The notes: generated by a model from the letters alone, not told the origin. A stretch of 30,244 nt of DNA from UBA1172 sp002457135 (GCA_965660935.1 CBFIBR010000025.1:1-30244), one strand, 5' to 3'. Shown: positions 14,959 through 23,166, counted from the stretch's first letter. A program made the numbers and translations.

Positions 14959-16440
14959 CTAGTTCACGGTGACCTTATGCCAGCGAATGGTGTGGTTTTC
15001 GACAGGGTCGATACCATCCACCCGGGCATTCATCACATAGAGCTTGGACACATGATAAGGGATAAGCGTGCCGGCGGTGTCATGCAGATGCTCCTGCGCC
15101 TTGACATAGAGTGCCTTGCGCTTGTTGAAATCCAGCTCACGCCGGGCTTCGCCAAGGAGTGAATCAAACGCCGGATCATTGTAGTAGGATTCGTTCCACT
15201 TCGCGGTTGAGAGGTAAATCTCATGAAGGGCTGAATCCGCCGGACGTTCGTTCCAGCGCGTTGCGGATACCGTCTTCTGCATCCATGTATCGCTCCAGTA
15301 ACCGTCTGATGGAACCTGCTTGATGGTCACCCTGATGCCAGCCTTGGCGGCCTGCTGCTGATAGGCTTCAGCCAGGATAGGCCATGTTGGCTCAAGGGTG
15401 GCAACGTAGACTTCAACATCGATACCATCGGGGAAACCTGCCTCGGCGAGCAGCTTTTTCGCACCGGCAACATCGTGCGGGCATTTGATGTCAGCGCGAT
15501 ACTGATCATCAGGCTTGACCGGCGTGTCACAGGCAACCGTGGCGGCACCGCCCATGATCAGCTTGACCAGCTCTTCCCGGTCAGCCGCCATCCGCACGGC
15601 CTGACGCACGCGAACATCGGTGAAGGGGGCAACGTCCGTGCGGAACACAAGACCACGCCAGTTGCCGGTTGGCACTTCCATCATCTTGAACTTGTTGCTG
15701 CTGGCGAACATCGGCTTCTGCTGATTGGTGACGGTGTTTTCGAAATCAATCTGGCCACCCAGCAGGGCCTGCATGCGGGCCTGGCCATCACCGATCCCGA
15801 TGACTTCCATCTTGGCCACACCGGGCGCACCCTCCCAGTAATCCATGTTGGCTTCGAGCTTGGTCACGCCAGCCGCATCATAGGAAACCAGCTTGAACGG
15901 GCCGGTACCAATGCCGCTGGTGGCGATGCTGTCCCCCGAATTTTCAGGAATGATCCGGAGCCGGTAATCCATCAGCTGAAGAGGCATATCAGCAAACGGG
16001 GTCGACAGCGTGAATTTCACGGTCATGTCATCCGGTGCTTCCATTTTTTCGATCATCTTGATCGCTGACCGTGCCGGTGACTTGTTTTCAGGGTCCAGCA
16101 CACGGCTGAACGTGTAGATCACATCACCTGAATCGAAACCGCTGCCGTCATGGAATTTGACGCCTTCACGGAGATTGAGTGTCCATACCGTTGCCTCATC
16201 GTTGGAACTCCACGATGTTGCCAGATCAGGGCTTGGTGACCCTTTCATGTCAGGCCGGATCAGACGGCTCATCAATTTTTCGGTGATCTGCATGACACGG
16301 CCACGCGATGCCGGATCAAGGCTCGACTTATCGCCATAACCGTACTCGTGAGCTTGCCTGAACGTACCATTCGGGGCGGCGATTGCCGTTGTCCCGGAAA
16401 GCACGATCGTCATGGCTGCCGCAATAAACAATTTTATCAT
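14959..16440 (-). CDS. Periplasmic substrate-binding protein, family 5 (peptide type)
   Basis: This 493-residue protein captures substrate in the periplasm for the downstream ABC importer. The N-terminus is a clear signal peptide (MIKLF, hydrophobic core, cleavage after TAIA). The mature part shows family-5 signatures: SLDPASRG, the signature region WTLNLREGVKFHDGSGFDSGDVIYTF, a GTGPFKLVSYDA turn, and DVRVRQAVRMAADREELVKLIMGGAA. GGAGGAAG lies 5 nt before the ATG. Its place beside peptidase E suggests short peptides, but family-5 proteins also carry nickel, sugars or opines, so the ligand is unproven. Confidence 0.93.
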   Translation of the reverse strand: MIKLFIAAAMTIVLSGTTAIAAPNGTFRQAHEYGYGDKSSLDPASRGRVMQITEKLMSRLIRPDMKGSPSPDLATSWSSNDEATVWTLNLREGVKFHDGSGFDSGDVIYTFSRVLDPENKSPARSAIKMIEKMEAPDDMTVKFTLSTPFADMPLQLMDYRLRIIPENSGDSIATSGIGTGPFKLVSYDAAGVTKLEANMDYWEGAPGVAKMEVIGIGDGQARMQALLGGQIDFENTVTNQQKPMFASSNKFKMMEVPTGNWRGLVFRTDVAPFTDVRVRQAVRMAADREELVKLIMGGAATVACDTPVKPDDQYRADIKCPHDVAGAKKLLAEAGFPDGIDVEVYVATLEPTWPILAEAYQQQAAKAGIRVTIKQVPSDGYWSDTWMQKTVSATRWNERPADSALHEIYLSTAKWNESYYNDPAFDSLLGEARRELDFNKRKALYVKAQEHLHDTAGTLIPYHVSKLYVMNARVDGIDPVENHTIRWHKVTVN

Positions 16441-16700
16441 TGAAACTTCCTCCCATACTCACATTCAAGGCCATCCGTCGTTGACTGTCGTGAATGCTCG
16501 TTATTGATTGATCTGCATGATCCGAAGCAAAAAATTGACCTCCGGCCATGCGAGTTTTGACAAGTATGAGATTCCTGAAAACTGATAACAAATATAATTT
16601 GCAAATATAAGTATACGGAAATCGTATGAATTACTTTTTTTAATCCGGATTGCTTATTTAGGGCTTTCTTATCAGAATAAGCAACATGAGGAGCGGGAAT
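16441..16700. promoter_or_regulatory. Divergent control region, peptide importer / peptidase E
   Basis: The 3' half of this gap is strongly AT-rich. It carries the palindrome ATTTGCAAAT (16597-16606), the dyad ATACG-GAAAT-CGTAT (16613-16627), and CTTAT-CAGA-ATAAG (16668-16681). These are candidate operators for joint control of the importer and the peptidase. Confidence 0.45.
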
Positions 16701-17471
16701 TTGACCACCAGTCCGTCACCATCCGTTCAGGTTTTTGCCATAGGCGGTGGCGGTTTCACCCACCCCGGGGATGGCTGGCCTGAAGATGCCGTGCTGGAGG
16801 ACAGATTGCTTGCCCTCGCCGGTCCTGCACCATCGGTCAGGATTGGCTATATAGGCCATGCCAGCAATGATCACCCGGACCGTATCACCGCTTTTCATGA
16901 GCGGTTTCGGGATTGCGCATCGGCCACCCACCTGCCAATGACAGCCGATGCAGAAATGGCGGCGGCGTTTTTGTCTGAGCTGGATATCGTCTATGTCGGC
17001 GGCGGCACCACATCAGCCATGCTCACCCTCTGGCAGGAAAAGGGCCTTGACCATGCGATCGCCCATGCTGCCCGGAACGGGCTGATCCTGTCCGGGGTCA
17101 GTGCCGGGGCGATCTGCTGGTTTGAAGACTTGCTGCTGGGAACAGCCGAGGACGGCTATGCACTATGGCCCGGGATGGGGCTTCTCAAGGGCAGTGCCTG
17201 CCCCCACTATCGCAACGAGCTGCCTCGCAAACAGTCCTTTGACCATCATGTCCTGACCGGCCAGCTGGCCCCGGGGATTGCCATTGATGATGGCGTGGCG
17301 GTGCACATCATTGATGGTGTTGTCGCCAGTGTTGAACATGCCCGCGATGATGGCGGCGATGCCTTTCTGGTTCATGCTGACAATACCGAGGTTGAGATTA
17401 CAGGGGTTGACAATACCGGGCTTAAAACCGAACCCCTGCAACCCGGGTTCAGGCTCACCTCATCCCGTTAG
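16701..17471 (+). CDS. pepE: Peptidase E-like (S51) aspartyl dipeptidase
   Basis: This 256-residue cytoplasmic hydrolase belongs to the class I glutamine-amidotransferase-like fold of peptidase E and cyanophycinase. The nucleophile elbow is GVSAGAICWF (Ser134), preceded by the glycine loop VGGGTTSAM (99-107), and a conserved His lies in ACPHYRNE (His169). Peptidase E cleaves dipeptides with N-terminal Asp. I start at TTG 16701 because GAGGAG (16688-16693) sits 7 nt before it; that ribosome site overlaps the upstream ATG at 16686, which would add five residues. It is divergent from the peptide importer, which fits uptake followed by hydrolysis. It ends 8 bp from the convergent LysR gene. Confidence 0.85.
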   Translation: MTTSPSPSVQVFAIGGGGFTHPGDGWPEDAVLEDRLLALAGPAPSVRIGYIGHASNDHPDRITAFHERFRDCASATHLPMTADAEMAAAFLSELDIVYVGGGTTSAMLTLWQEKGLDHAIAHAARNGLILSGVSAGAICWFEDLLLGTAEDGYALWPGMGLLKGSACPHYRNELPRKQSFDHHVLTGQLAPGIAIDDGVAVHIIDGVVASVEHARDDGGDAFLVHADNTEVEITGVDNTGLKTEPLQPGFRLTSSR

Positions 17472-17479
17472 GCTGCTCA

Positions 17480-18397
17480 TCAAGGGGCAAGGGACCTGAT
17501 GATTGTGTCATCATCGAGGGCTTTGATGAGCGCATCGGCCAGCATCCGGGTTTCACGGGTCATCGTGTCCACACCCCGGGTGATAATGGCGATCTGGTAT
17601 TGCAGTTTCTGCACCAGAGGCCGAACCATGACACCGCCTGCCTCAACCGACATGCGCGCTGAAAAGGGATCAACAAGGGCTGGAACACCCGTTTCCCGCA
17701 CCAGCGCCGTGGCGGGCAGCATATTGGCCACACTGTAGCGGGCATTCTGCTGCAACTGTTCGGCAAGGGCAGGATTAATGCCCTGCATTTCCAGCGGGTA
17801 GACATTGCCAAAGGTCACGAACTCATGCTTCCCGGCGACTTCGGCCAGATCGAGCTGACCGTCACTTTCAGCCAGGGGATGATCAGCCGGGATCAGCGCA
17901 ACGTAATTCAGGCTTCGCTGATACAGCGTGTGAACACCTTCATAGGGCGGTGAGCGCGACACGATCCCCAGATCAAATTGCTGCAACCGGATAGCATCAA
18001 CAATCGACGGGGTGTTGTGCATATAGATAACCGTATGGGTCTGATCTTCTGTCTGCCTCAACTGCCCCAGAATCTGCGGCAGAAGCGTGATCGAGATAAT
18101 CGGGATCACACCAATTGAAACCTTGCCGGTTGAGGTTTGCCGGATAGCGGCGGCCATTTCATCAAGTCGTTCAATATTGATAAAAGCGCTCTCAACCGCC
18201 TGATGGAACCGCCGCGCCTCAACAGTGGGGACAATACCGCGACCCTGGCGAACGAAAAGCGAAAAGCCGAGGGAATTTTCCAGCTCATTGATCAGCCGGG
18301 TGACACTCGGCTGGGAAACGTGCATGTTATGGGCAGCCGCCGTGATGGTGCCATGCCTCATCACGCTGTTGAATGCCTTGAGTTGCCTGAAGTTCAT
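17480..18397 (-). CDS. LysR-family transcriptional regulator
   Basis: This 305-residue protein has the N-terminal winged HTH (MNFRQLKAFNSVMRHGTITAAAHNMHVSQPSVTRLIN in pieces, helix-turn-helix about residues 16-37). The periplasmic-binding-protein-like effector domain starts near residue 88 (KVSIGVIPI). ATG 18397 fits the usual LysR start; TTG 18406 is an alternative. It is divergent, 117 bp from the hydroxyacid dehydrogenase gene, the classic position for a LysR activator of that cluster, with two dyads in between. It probably senses a substrate or intermediate of the cluster and represses its own gene. Confidence 0.93.
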   Translation of the reverse strand: MNFRQLKAFNSVMRHGTITAAAHNMHVSQPSVTRLINELENSLGFSLFVRQGRGIVPTVEARRFHQAVESAFINIERLDEMAAAIRQTSTGKVSIGVIPIISITLLPQILGQLRQTEDQTHTVIYMHNTPSIVDAIRLQQFDLGIVSRSPPYEGVHTLYQRSLNYVALIPADHPLAESDGQLDLAEVAGKHEFVTFGNVYPLEMQGINPALAEQLQQNARYSVANMLPATALVRETGVPALVDPFSARMSVEAGGVMVRPLVQKLQYQIAIITRGVDTMTRETRMLADALIKALDDDTIIRSLAP

Positions 18398-18514
18398 GGT
18401 TTTCAATCACCCCCGTGAGACAAATCATAACTTTTAGTTATTGATTTATTCAATAATTTTATTTGTTTTATAAATCCAAATTTTTGTTAATGGGGTTTGA
18501 ATAATGGAAAGTGT
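18398..18514. promoter_or_regulatory. LysR / hydroxyacid dehydrogenase divergent promoter with two overlapping dyads
   Basis: ATAAC-N5-GTTAT (18427-18441) overlaps TTATTGA-N5-TCAATAA (18438-18456). Both have the size and spacing expected of LysR operators. The whole stretch is very AT-rich compared with its surroundings. Confidence 0.55.
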
Positions 18515-19699
18515 ATGAATTTGTCTCGACCGCTGTTTTCAGTTGAAGAAGCCCGCAAGCGCGCCAGAAAGCGTCTGCCACGAATGATTTTTGATTTCAT
18601 TGACGGGGCTTCGGGGGACGAAACCCTGCGTGATTTCAATACCGAGGCGATGGATAATATCCGCCTGATGCCCCGGGTTCTGCTCGATGTATCGGAACGC
18701 GATACCTCAACCTCCGTGCTTGGGACAACCGCAGGATTGCCCTTTGGGATGGCCCCCATGGGCATGTGTTCACTGGCCTGGCCCGGTGCGGACATGATCA
18801 TGGCAAGGGAGGCGGCGCGGAGGCGAATACCGCTCTGTGTTTCAACCGCCTCCTCATCCCCGCTTGAGACAATCATCGAACGCGCCGAGGGCCATGCCTG
18901 GTTCCAGCTCTATGCCGATCAGTCGATTGAGTTTGTGGATGAGCTGGTTGATAAGGCGATGGCCGCCGATTATGAGGTGCTGATCCTGACCGTGGATGTG
19001 CCGATCCCTTCGGTGCGGGCGCGTGACCTGCGCAACGGTTTCAAGGTGCCGATGACATGGGGGCCGCGCCAGATCTGGGATCTGGCAACCCATCCCGGAT
19101 GGTCGCTTGCCATGATGATGCACAGTCTTTCCCATGGCATCCCCCGGCCGATGAATTACGCGGCCTCCAACCATGCCACCCGTTTTGTCCGCAATGCCAG
19201 CCGGGGCCTCGCCGACTGGGCCTTTCTTGATCGGCTGAGGGATCGCTGGAAGGGCAAGCTCGTCGTCAAGGGCGTGCTATGCCCGGAGGATGCGGTGCGC
19301 ATCAAATCCATGGGCGTTGACGGCATTTATGTCTCCAACCATGGTGGCCGGCAGCTCAATGCAGCCCCGCCGGCGATTGATGCGCTGGGGAAGATCAGGG
19401 CGGCGGTGGGCGATACCATGCCGCTGATTTTCGACAGCGGTATCCGCAGTGGTGAACACGTCATCAAGGCCCTTGCCTCAGGGGCTGATTTTGTCATGCT
19501 GGGCCGGAGTGTCATGTATGGCCTTGGTGCTGGCGGGGCAACGGGTTTGTCGGATATCCTCGATCTGACTGGAAATGAGGCGAGCGCAATCATGGGATTA
19601 CTCGGCCATACCGATATTGAGAGCATTGATCGCAACAGCCTTGCATCATCACATGAACACCTTTCCCTCAGGACAGTGAACCGGAGTATTGCAGAATGA
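18515..19699 (+). CDS. FMN-dependent 2-hydroxyacid dehydrogenase/oxidase
   Basis: This 394-residue TIM-barrel flavoenzyme belongs to the glycolate oxidase / lactate and mandelate dehydrogenase family, which oxidises (S)-2-hydroxyacids to 2-oxoacids. Visible hallmarks are PFGMAPMG, STASSSPLE, WFQLYAD, LTVDVPIPSVRARDLRNGFKVP, the active-site Lys in LVVKGV, and the catalytic His-Gly-Gly-Arg in YVSNHGGRQL. The phosphate/FMN site follows (FDSGIRSG, FVMLGRS). Near the N-terminus LPRMIFDFIDGASGDE has Phe where glycolate oxidase has the substrate-carboxylate Tyr, and the RDLRNGFKVP region looks more like mandelate dehydrogenase. ATG 18515 is preferred to TTG 18497. It overlaps the TPP-enzyme gene by 4 nt, indicating consecutive steps. 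Confidence 0.93.
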   Translation: MNLSRPLFSVEEARKRARKRLPRMIFDFIDGASGDETLRDFNTEAMDNIRLMPRVLLDVSERDTSTSVLGTTAGLPFGMAPMGMCSLAWPGADMIMAREAARRRIPLCVSTASSSPLETIIERAEGHAWFQLYADQSIEFVDELVDKAMAADYEVLILTVDVPIPSVRARDLRNGFKVPMTWGPRQIWDLATHPGWSLAMMMHSLSHGIPRPMNYAASNHATRFVRNASRGLADWAFLDRLRDRWKGKLVVKGVLCPEDAVRIKSMGVDGIYVSNHGGRQLNAAPPAIDALGKIRAAVGDTMPLIFDSGIRSGEHVIKALASGADFVMLGRSVMYGLGAGGATGLSDILDLTGNEASAIMGLLGHTDIESIDRNSLASSHEHLSLRTVNRSIAE

Positions 19700-21438
19700 A
19701 CAGTCCTCGAAAAATCCGTGGGGGTGCCTTGCTGGCACGGGCGCTTCAGGAAAAGGGCATCGAGCATGTTTTCACCCTGTCGGGCGGTTTCTGCAACCCT
19801 GCCCTCGAAGGGTTTATGGAATGCCAGATGAAGGTGATCAACTGCCCTCACGAACAGATTGCTGGGCATTTCGCCGATGGACACACTCGGATCACCCGCA
19901 AACCCAGTGTCTGCCTTGTCGGCCCTGAAGGTTTCGCCAACGCGGTTCCGGCGATGATGGAGGCATGGGGCGAACGTTCACCGGTTATTTTCGTCACCGG
20001 TTCAAGCACGCTGAAACGTCAGGGTGCCGGCGGGTTCAAGGAAATCGATGATGTCGCCATTGCCGAACCCCTGACCAAATACAGCGCGACCATCACCGAT
20101 GGTGAGCGCATCAATGAATTTGTTGACAGGGCCTACAAGATGGCCACCAACGGCTACCCTGGTGCGGTTCACCTGAGCCTGCCTGTTGATATCATGTTTT
20201 CATCCTTTGCCGAGGATGCAGGCAGGCAGGAACGGCCATTTGATCTGGCACCGCAGAAAGCCGCCCGGGCCTGGCCCGAACCCGCACGCTTGCAGCAGGT
20301 TCTGGATAAAGTCAGCGCCGCCCGGCGGCCTGTGCTGATTGGCGGGCATTGTGTCTGGTGGTCCGGTGCCGAGGCGATGCTGGAGGAGGCAGGGCGCAAG
20401 CTGGCCATCCCGATTTTCAACATTCCCTATCACCAGAAACTGCTCGGCGAAGAATGCGAGGCCTATATGGGGCTTGCCGATGTGCATCAGTATCACCCCT
20501 CGGCCGATGCTTTCCATGAGGCTGATCTGGTGCTGATGCTGGGTGCGCGCCTGGATAACCAGATGAATTTTGGCAACCCGCCGCTGTTCCCTGAAACAGC
20601 CGAGCTTGTCTGCATCAACGGATCGCACGAGGAAATTGATTTCAACCGGGCGGCTGATTTCACCCTCCTGAGTGACCCCGGGGCCTTTCTTGAGGCCCTG
20701 ATCGCGCATCAGCACAGCCCTGATTTCACGCTTGGCCGCGACTGGTATGATCTCAACCGCCAGCGGCGGGCTAAATGGGTGGAAAAAATGCTGAAGGATC
20801 TCGATCAGGAGGCCAGCGACCCGGCTTTCGGCGGGCGCATCCATCCGTTGCAGCTTGCCCTCGATGTTCAGGAGGCCATGAGTGACGATGACTGGCTGGT
20901 AATCGATGGCGGCAACACGCATTTCTGGTCTGAAATCGCGGTCAATATCGCTGGCCACAAAGGCAGAAAACTGGGCGGCATCCTGCATCCGGGGACATTC
21001 AGCATGCTCGGTGTCGGGGTCTCGTTTGCGATCTCGGCAAAAAATGTTCACCCTGACCGGAATATCGTGCTGATCAGTGGTGACGGGGCCTTCCTGTCAG
21101 GCGGGCTGTCGATTGAGGCGGCTTTCCAGGAAAACAGGCCCGTCACCGTTATCATTGACAATAATGGCGGGCTGGATTGCATTTCCCAGCAGCAGGAACG
21201 CCTGTTTGAAAGCGGCAAGCACTACGCCACCGATTTCAGGGATATCCCTTTCCACAGCATGTTTGAGGGGCTGGGCGGATACGGTGAAGTCGTCACCCGG
21301 CGTGAGGATATTATCCCGGCGGTGAAACGGGCCATGGCCAGTGGCAAGACAGCCTGTGTCAACGTCAAGGTCAAGGGGGTGATCAGCCCGATCGTGCTGG
21401 CCACCACATCAAAGCGGGACAAGGCATCAATTGAATAG
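19696..21438 (+). CDS. Thiamine-diphosphate-dependent 2-oxoacid decarboxylase or carboligase
   Basis: This 580-residue, three-domain protein is of the acetolactate synthase / benzoylformate decarboxylase superfamily. The cofactor-activating Glu53 is in CPHEQIAGHFADGHTR. The middle domain includes RRPVLIGGHC, and the TPP/Mg motif is GDGAF (462-464 for GDG) ending in DNNGG (Asn489-Asn490). Because Glu53 is present, it is not a glyoxylate carboligase, where this residue is replaced. Coupled by a 4-nt overlap to the hydroxyacid dehydrogenase, it most likely acts on the 2-oxoacid formed there. This is the same logic as the mandelate dehydrogenase-benzoylformate decarboxylase pair. The true substrate is unknown. 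The stop codon lies in an 18-bp tandem array. Confidence 0.9.
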   Translation: MNSPRKIRGGALLARALQEKGIEHVFTLSGGFCNPALEGFMECQMKVINCPHEQIAGHFADGHTRITRKPSVCLVGPEGFANAVPAMMEAWGERSPVIFVTGSSTLKRQGAGGFKEIDDVAIAEPLTKYSATITDGERINEFVDRAYKMATNGYPGAVHLSLPVDIMFSSFAEDAGRQERPFDLAPQKAARAWPEPARLQQVLDKVSAARRPVLIGGHCVWWSGAEAMLEEAGRKLAIPIFNIPYHQKLLGEECEAYMGLADVHQYHPSADAFHEADLVLMLGARLDNQMNFGNPPLFPETAELVCINGSHEEIDFNRAADFTLLSDPGAFLEALIAHQHSPDFTLGRDWYDLNRQRRAKWVEKMLKDLDQEASDPAFGGRIHPLQLALDVQEAMSDDDWLVIDGGNTHFWSEIAVNIAGHKGRKLGGILHPGTFSMLGVGVSFAISAKNVHPDRNIVLISGDGAFLSGGLSIEAAFQENRPVTVIIDNNGGLDCISQQQERLFESGKHYATDFRDIPFHSMFEGLGGYGEVVTRREDIIPAVKRAMASGKTACVNVKVKGVISPIVLATTSKRDKASIE

Positions 21439-21476
21439 AGGGCATTAATTGAATAAAGGGCATCAATTTAATAGAG
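21423..21476. repeat. Three 18-bp tandem units across the TPP-enzyme stop codon
   Basis: Units starting GGCAT(C/T)AATT occupy 21423-21440, 21441-21458 and 21459-21476. The first contains the end of the coding region and the TAG stop (21436-21438). Confidence 0.92.
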
Positions 21477-21492
21477 GGGCGGGAGGTTCACC

Positions 21493-21840
21493 ATGGCGGT
21501 TCTGACATCACATTTGCTCAATGGCGTTGACGGCAGCCATGCCGGTCATGTCGGCATCACGCTGGAACAGATTGATGATGATGGAACACGCCGCCCTGTT
21601 CTGGATACCCGAACCGATGCTGGCGGCAGGCTGTCGGCCGAGGTTGAGGTGGATGGGGCTGGCAGCTATGAAATGGTGATTGCCAGCGGCGATTATTTCA
21701 ATGATTTTGACCTCCCCGAAGCCGGCGTGCAATTCCTGACCGAAATCGTGATCCGCTTCAGGATGCCTGACCCGGCAGGCCGCTATCACATCCCGGTGAT
21801 CATGGCCCCGCACAATTATTCCTGCTGGTGGGGAAACTGA
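21493..21840 (+). CDS. 5-hydroxyisourate hydrolase / transthyretin-like protein with altered C-terminus
   Basis: This 115-residue protein has the HIU hydrolase/transthyretin fold: N-terminal LTSHLLNGVDG (His7), DTRTDAGGR (Arg46), the strand FLTEIVIRFRMPDP, and RYHIPVIMAPHNYS (His99). These match the catalytic His, Arg and His of HIU hydrolase. However the diagnostic C-terminal YRGS, which lines the HIUase active site, is replaced by CWWGN. There is no uricase or OHCU decarboxylase nearby, and the gene sits between a TPP enzyme and a THF demethylase. A ring-opening or lactone-like hydrolysis of another compound is therefore plausible. GGGAGG lies 6 nt before the ATG. Confidence 0.85.
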   Translation: MAVLTSHLLNGVDGSHAGHVGITLEQIDDDGTRRPVLDTRTDAGGRLSAEVEVDGAGSYEMVIASGDYFNDFDLPEAGVQFLTEIVIRFRMPDPAGRYHIPVIMAPHNYSCWWGN

Positions 21841-21879
21841 TCCATTGGTATTTATTGTATTAGTAGTTGAGAAAATAAT

Positions 21880-22998
21880 ATGTCCACATCAGGTTTGAAT
21901 ATGTCCCGCCGCATCAGGCGCACCCCCTACACCGACAAGGTGATCCATCATGGTGTGCGCGGCTTCAGCGTGGTTAATCACATGCTGCTGCCCAAGGCGT
22001 TTGAGCCGACGGTGGAGGATGACTACTGGCACTTGCGGGAGCATGTTCAGCTCTGGGATGTTTCGTGTCAGCGTCAGGTTGAAATAAAGGGCCCCGATGC
22101 GGCAAGGCTGGTCCAGCTGATGACCCCGCGTGATCTGCGCCAGGCCCGTGTCGGGCAGGGGCTTTACATCCCCCTCATTGATGACCGGGCGGGCATGATC
22201 AATGACCCGGTGTTGCTCAAGCTTTCGGAAGACCGGTTCTGGTTATCGATCGCTGACAGTGATGTTCTGCTCTGGGCCAAGGGGCTTGCTATTGGCATGG
22301 CGCTGGATGTCGAGGTTGATGAACCTGATGTCTTCCCGCTGGCCGTGCAGGGGCCAAAGGCAACCGAGCTGATGGCCAGCCTCTTTGGCGGCGGCATTCG
22401 TGATCTGCCCTATTTCGGCTTTGCGCTGTTTGATGTTCTGGGGACACGCCAGGTTATTGCCCGTTCCGGCTACAGCAAGCAGGGCGGCTATGAAATCTAT
22501 CTGGAGGGCGGGCATCTGGGTGAAGACCTCTGGGATCTGATCTGGGGAGCCGGGCAGTCGCTTGAAATCAGGCCAGGATGCCCGAACCTGATCGAACGGA
22601 TTGAGGGCGGCCTGATGTCCTATGGTAATGAATTTACCCGCGCCAACAACCCGCTCGAATGCGGCTTCGGCCCCCTATGCTATCTGGGTGATGACCTCGA
22701 CTATATCGGCAAAAAAGCCCTCATGGAAATTGCCTCCAGCGGGGGGCCGATGCAGCGGCTGAGCGGGGTCCGCTTTGGCGGCGACGTAACCCCGGCTTGC
22801 GTAAAGCCGTTCCCCGTGACCTCCCCTCATGGCGAAACACTGGGGCAGATCACATCCGGGATTTATTCCCCAAGGCTTGAATGCAATATCGGGCTTTCAA
22901 TGATCCTCAAATCGCATTGGGATCATGACACACCCCTGATCGTGCATACCCCTGACGGGCAGGCGCGTGAAGGCACAGTTTCAGGCGTTCCTTTCTAG
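21880..22998 (+). CDS. dmdA: DmdA-type THF-dependent demethylase (GcvT family)
   Basis: This 372-residue protein of the aminomethyltransferase (GcvT) fold has features that I associate with DMSP demethylase. These are the N-terminal SRRIRRTPYTDKV, HMLLPK, VQLWDVSCQRQVEIKGPDA, NDPVLLKL, WLSIADSD, EPDVFPLAVQGPK, RSGYSKQGGYEIYLEGG (196-211, holding the Glu and Tyr of the folate/substrate site) and GCPNLIERIEGGLMSYGNE. DmdA moves a methyl group from DMSP to tetrahydrofolate, leaving methylmercaptopropionate. The start may be ATG 21880 or ATG 21901; homologues begin close to the second. Paralogues of DmdA with unknown substrates exist, and the partner genes here are not the usual dmdBCD set, so another sulfonium or N-methyl substrate is possible. 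Confidence 0.75.
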   Translation: MSTSGLNMSRRIRRTPYTDKVIHHGVRGFSVVNHMLLPKAFEPTVEDDYWHLREHVQLWDVSCQRQVEIKGPDAARLVQLMTPRDLRQARVGQGLYIPLIDDRAGMINDPVLLKLSEDRFWLSIADSDVLLWAKGLAIGMALDVEVDEPDVFPLAVQGPKATELMASLFGGGIRDLPYFGFALFDVLGTRQVIARSGYSKQGGYEIYLEGGHLGEDLWDLIWGAGQSLEIRPGCPNLIERIEGGLMSYGNEFTRANNPLECGFGPLCYLGDDLDYIGKKALMEIASSGGPMQRLSGVRFGGDVTPACVKPFPVTSPHGETLGQITSGIYSPRLECNIGLSMILKSHWDHDTPLIVHTPDGQAREGTVSGVPF

Positions 22999-23035
22999 AA
23001 CCGGACCTTCAACATGATCAGCGCTTTGGGGGAAG

Positions 23036-23051
23036 TGGTGCCCAGGGGCGG
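23036..23051 (-). repeat. Left copy of 16-bp direct repeat resembling a tRNA 3' end (possible attL)
   Basis: TGGTGCCCAGGGGCGG here is identical to 29821-29836 in the same orientation. Its complement, CCGCCCCTGGGCACCA, reads like the end of a proteobacterial tRNA-Phe gene including CCA. No complete tRNA is present. Confidence 0.5.
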
Positions 23052-23136
23052 GGGAGAGATGGCCTCGGGTCTTGTGGCTTGGCTCCAGGTCCTTTGATGG
23101 GTCAGCAAAGGCAACTTCTGGCAACTTGGTCTCACT

Positions 23137-23166
23137 CCATACCCATACCCAAACCCATATCCATAC
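23137..23166. repeat. Five hexamer units (CCATAC type)
   Basis: CCATAC, CCATAC, CCAAAC, CCATAT and CCATAC follow one another, giving 30 bp of period 6. Confidence 0.9.

Noticed and set aside
20200..21051. 283-aa minus-strand frame opposite the TPP enzyme
   Set aside because: It is a complementary-strand shadow; the plus frame has all TPP-enzyme motifs.
19696..21438. Glyoxylate carboligase, which would link glycolate oxidase and HIUase to purine breakdown
   Set aside because: The cofactor-activating Glu is present (Glu53 in HEQ), whereas glyoxylate carboligase has a hydrophobic residue there; no other allantoin genes are adjacent.
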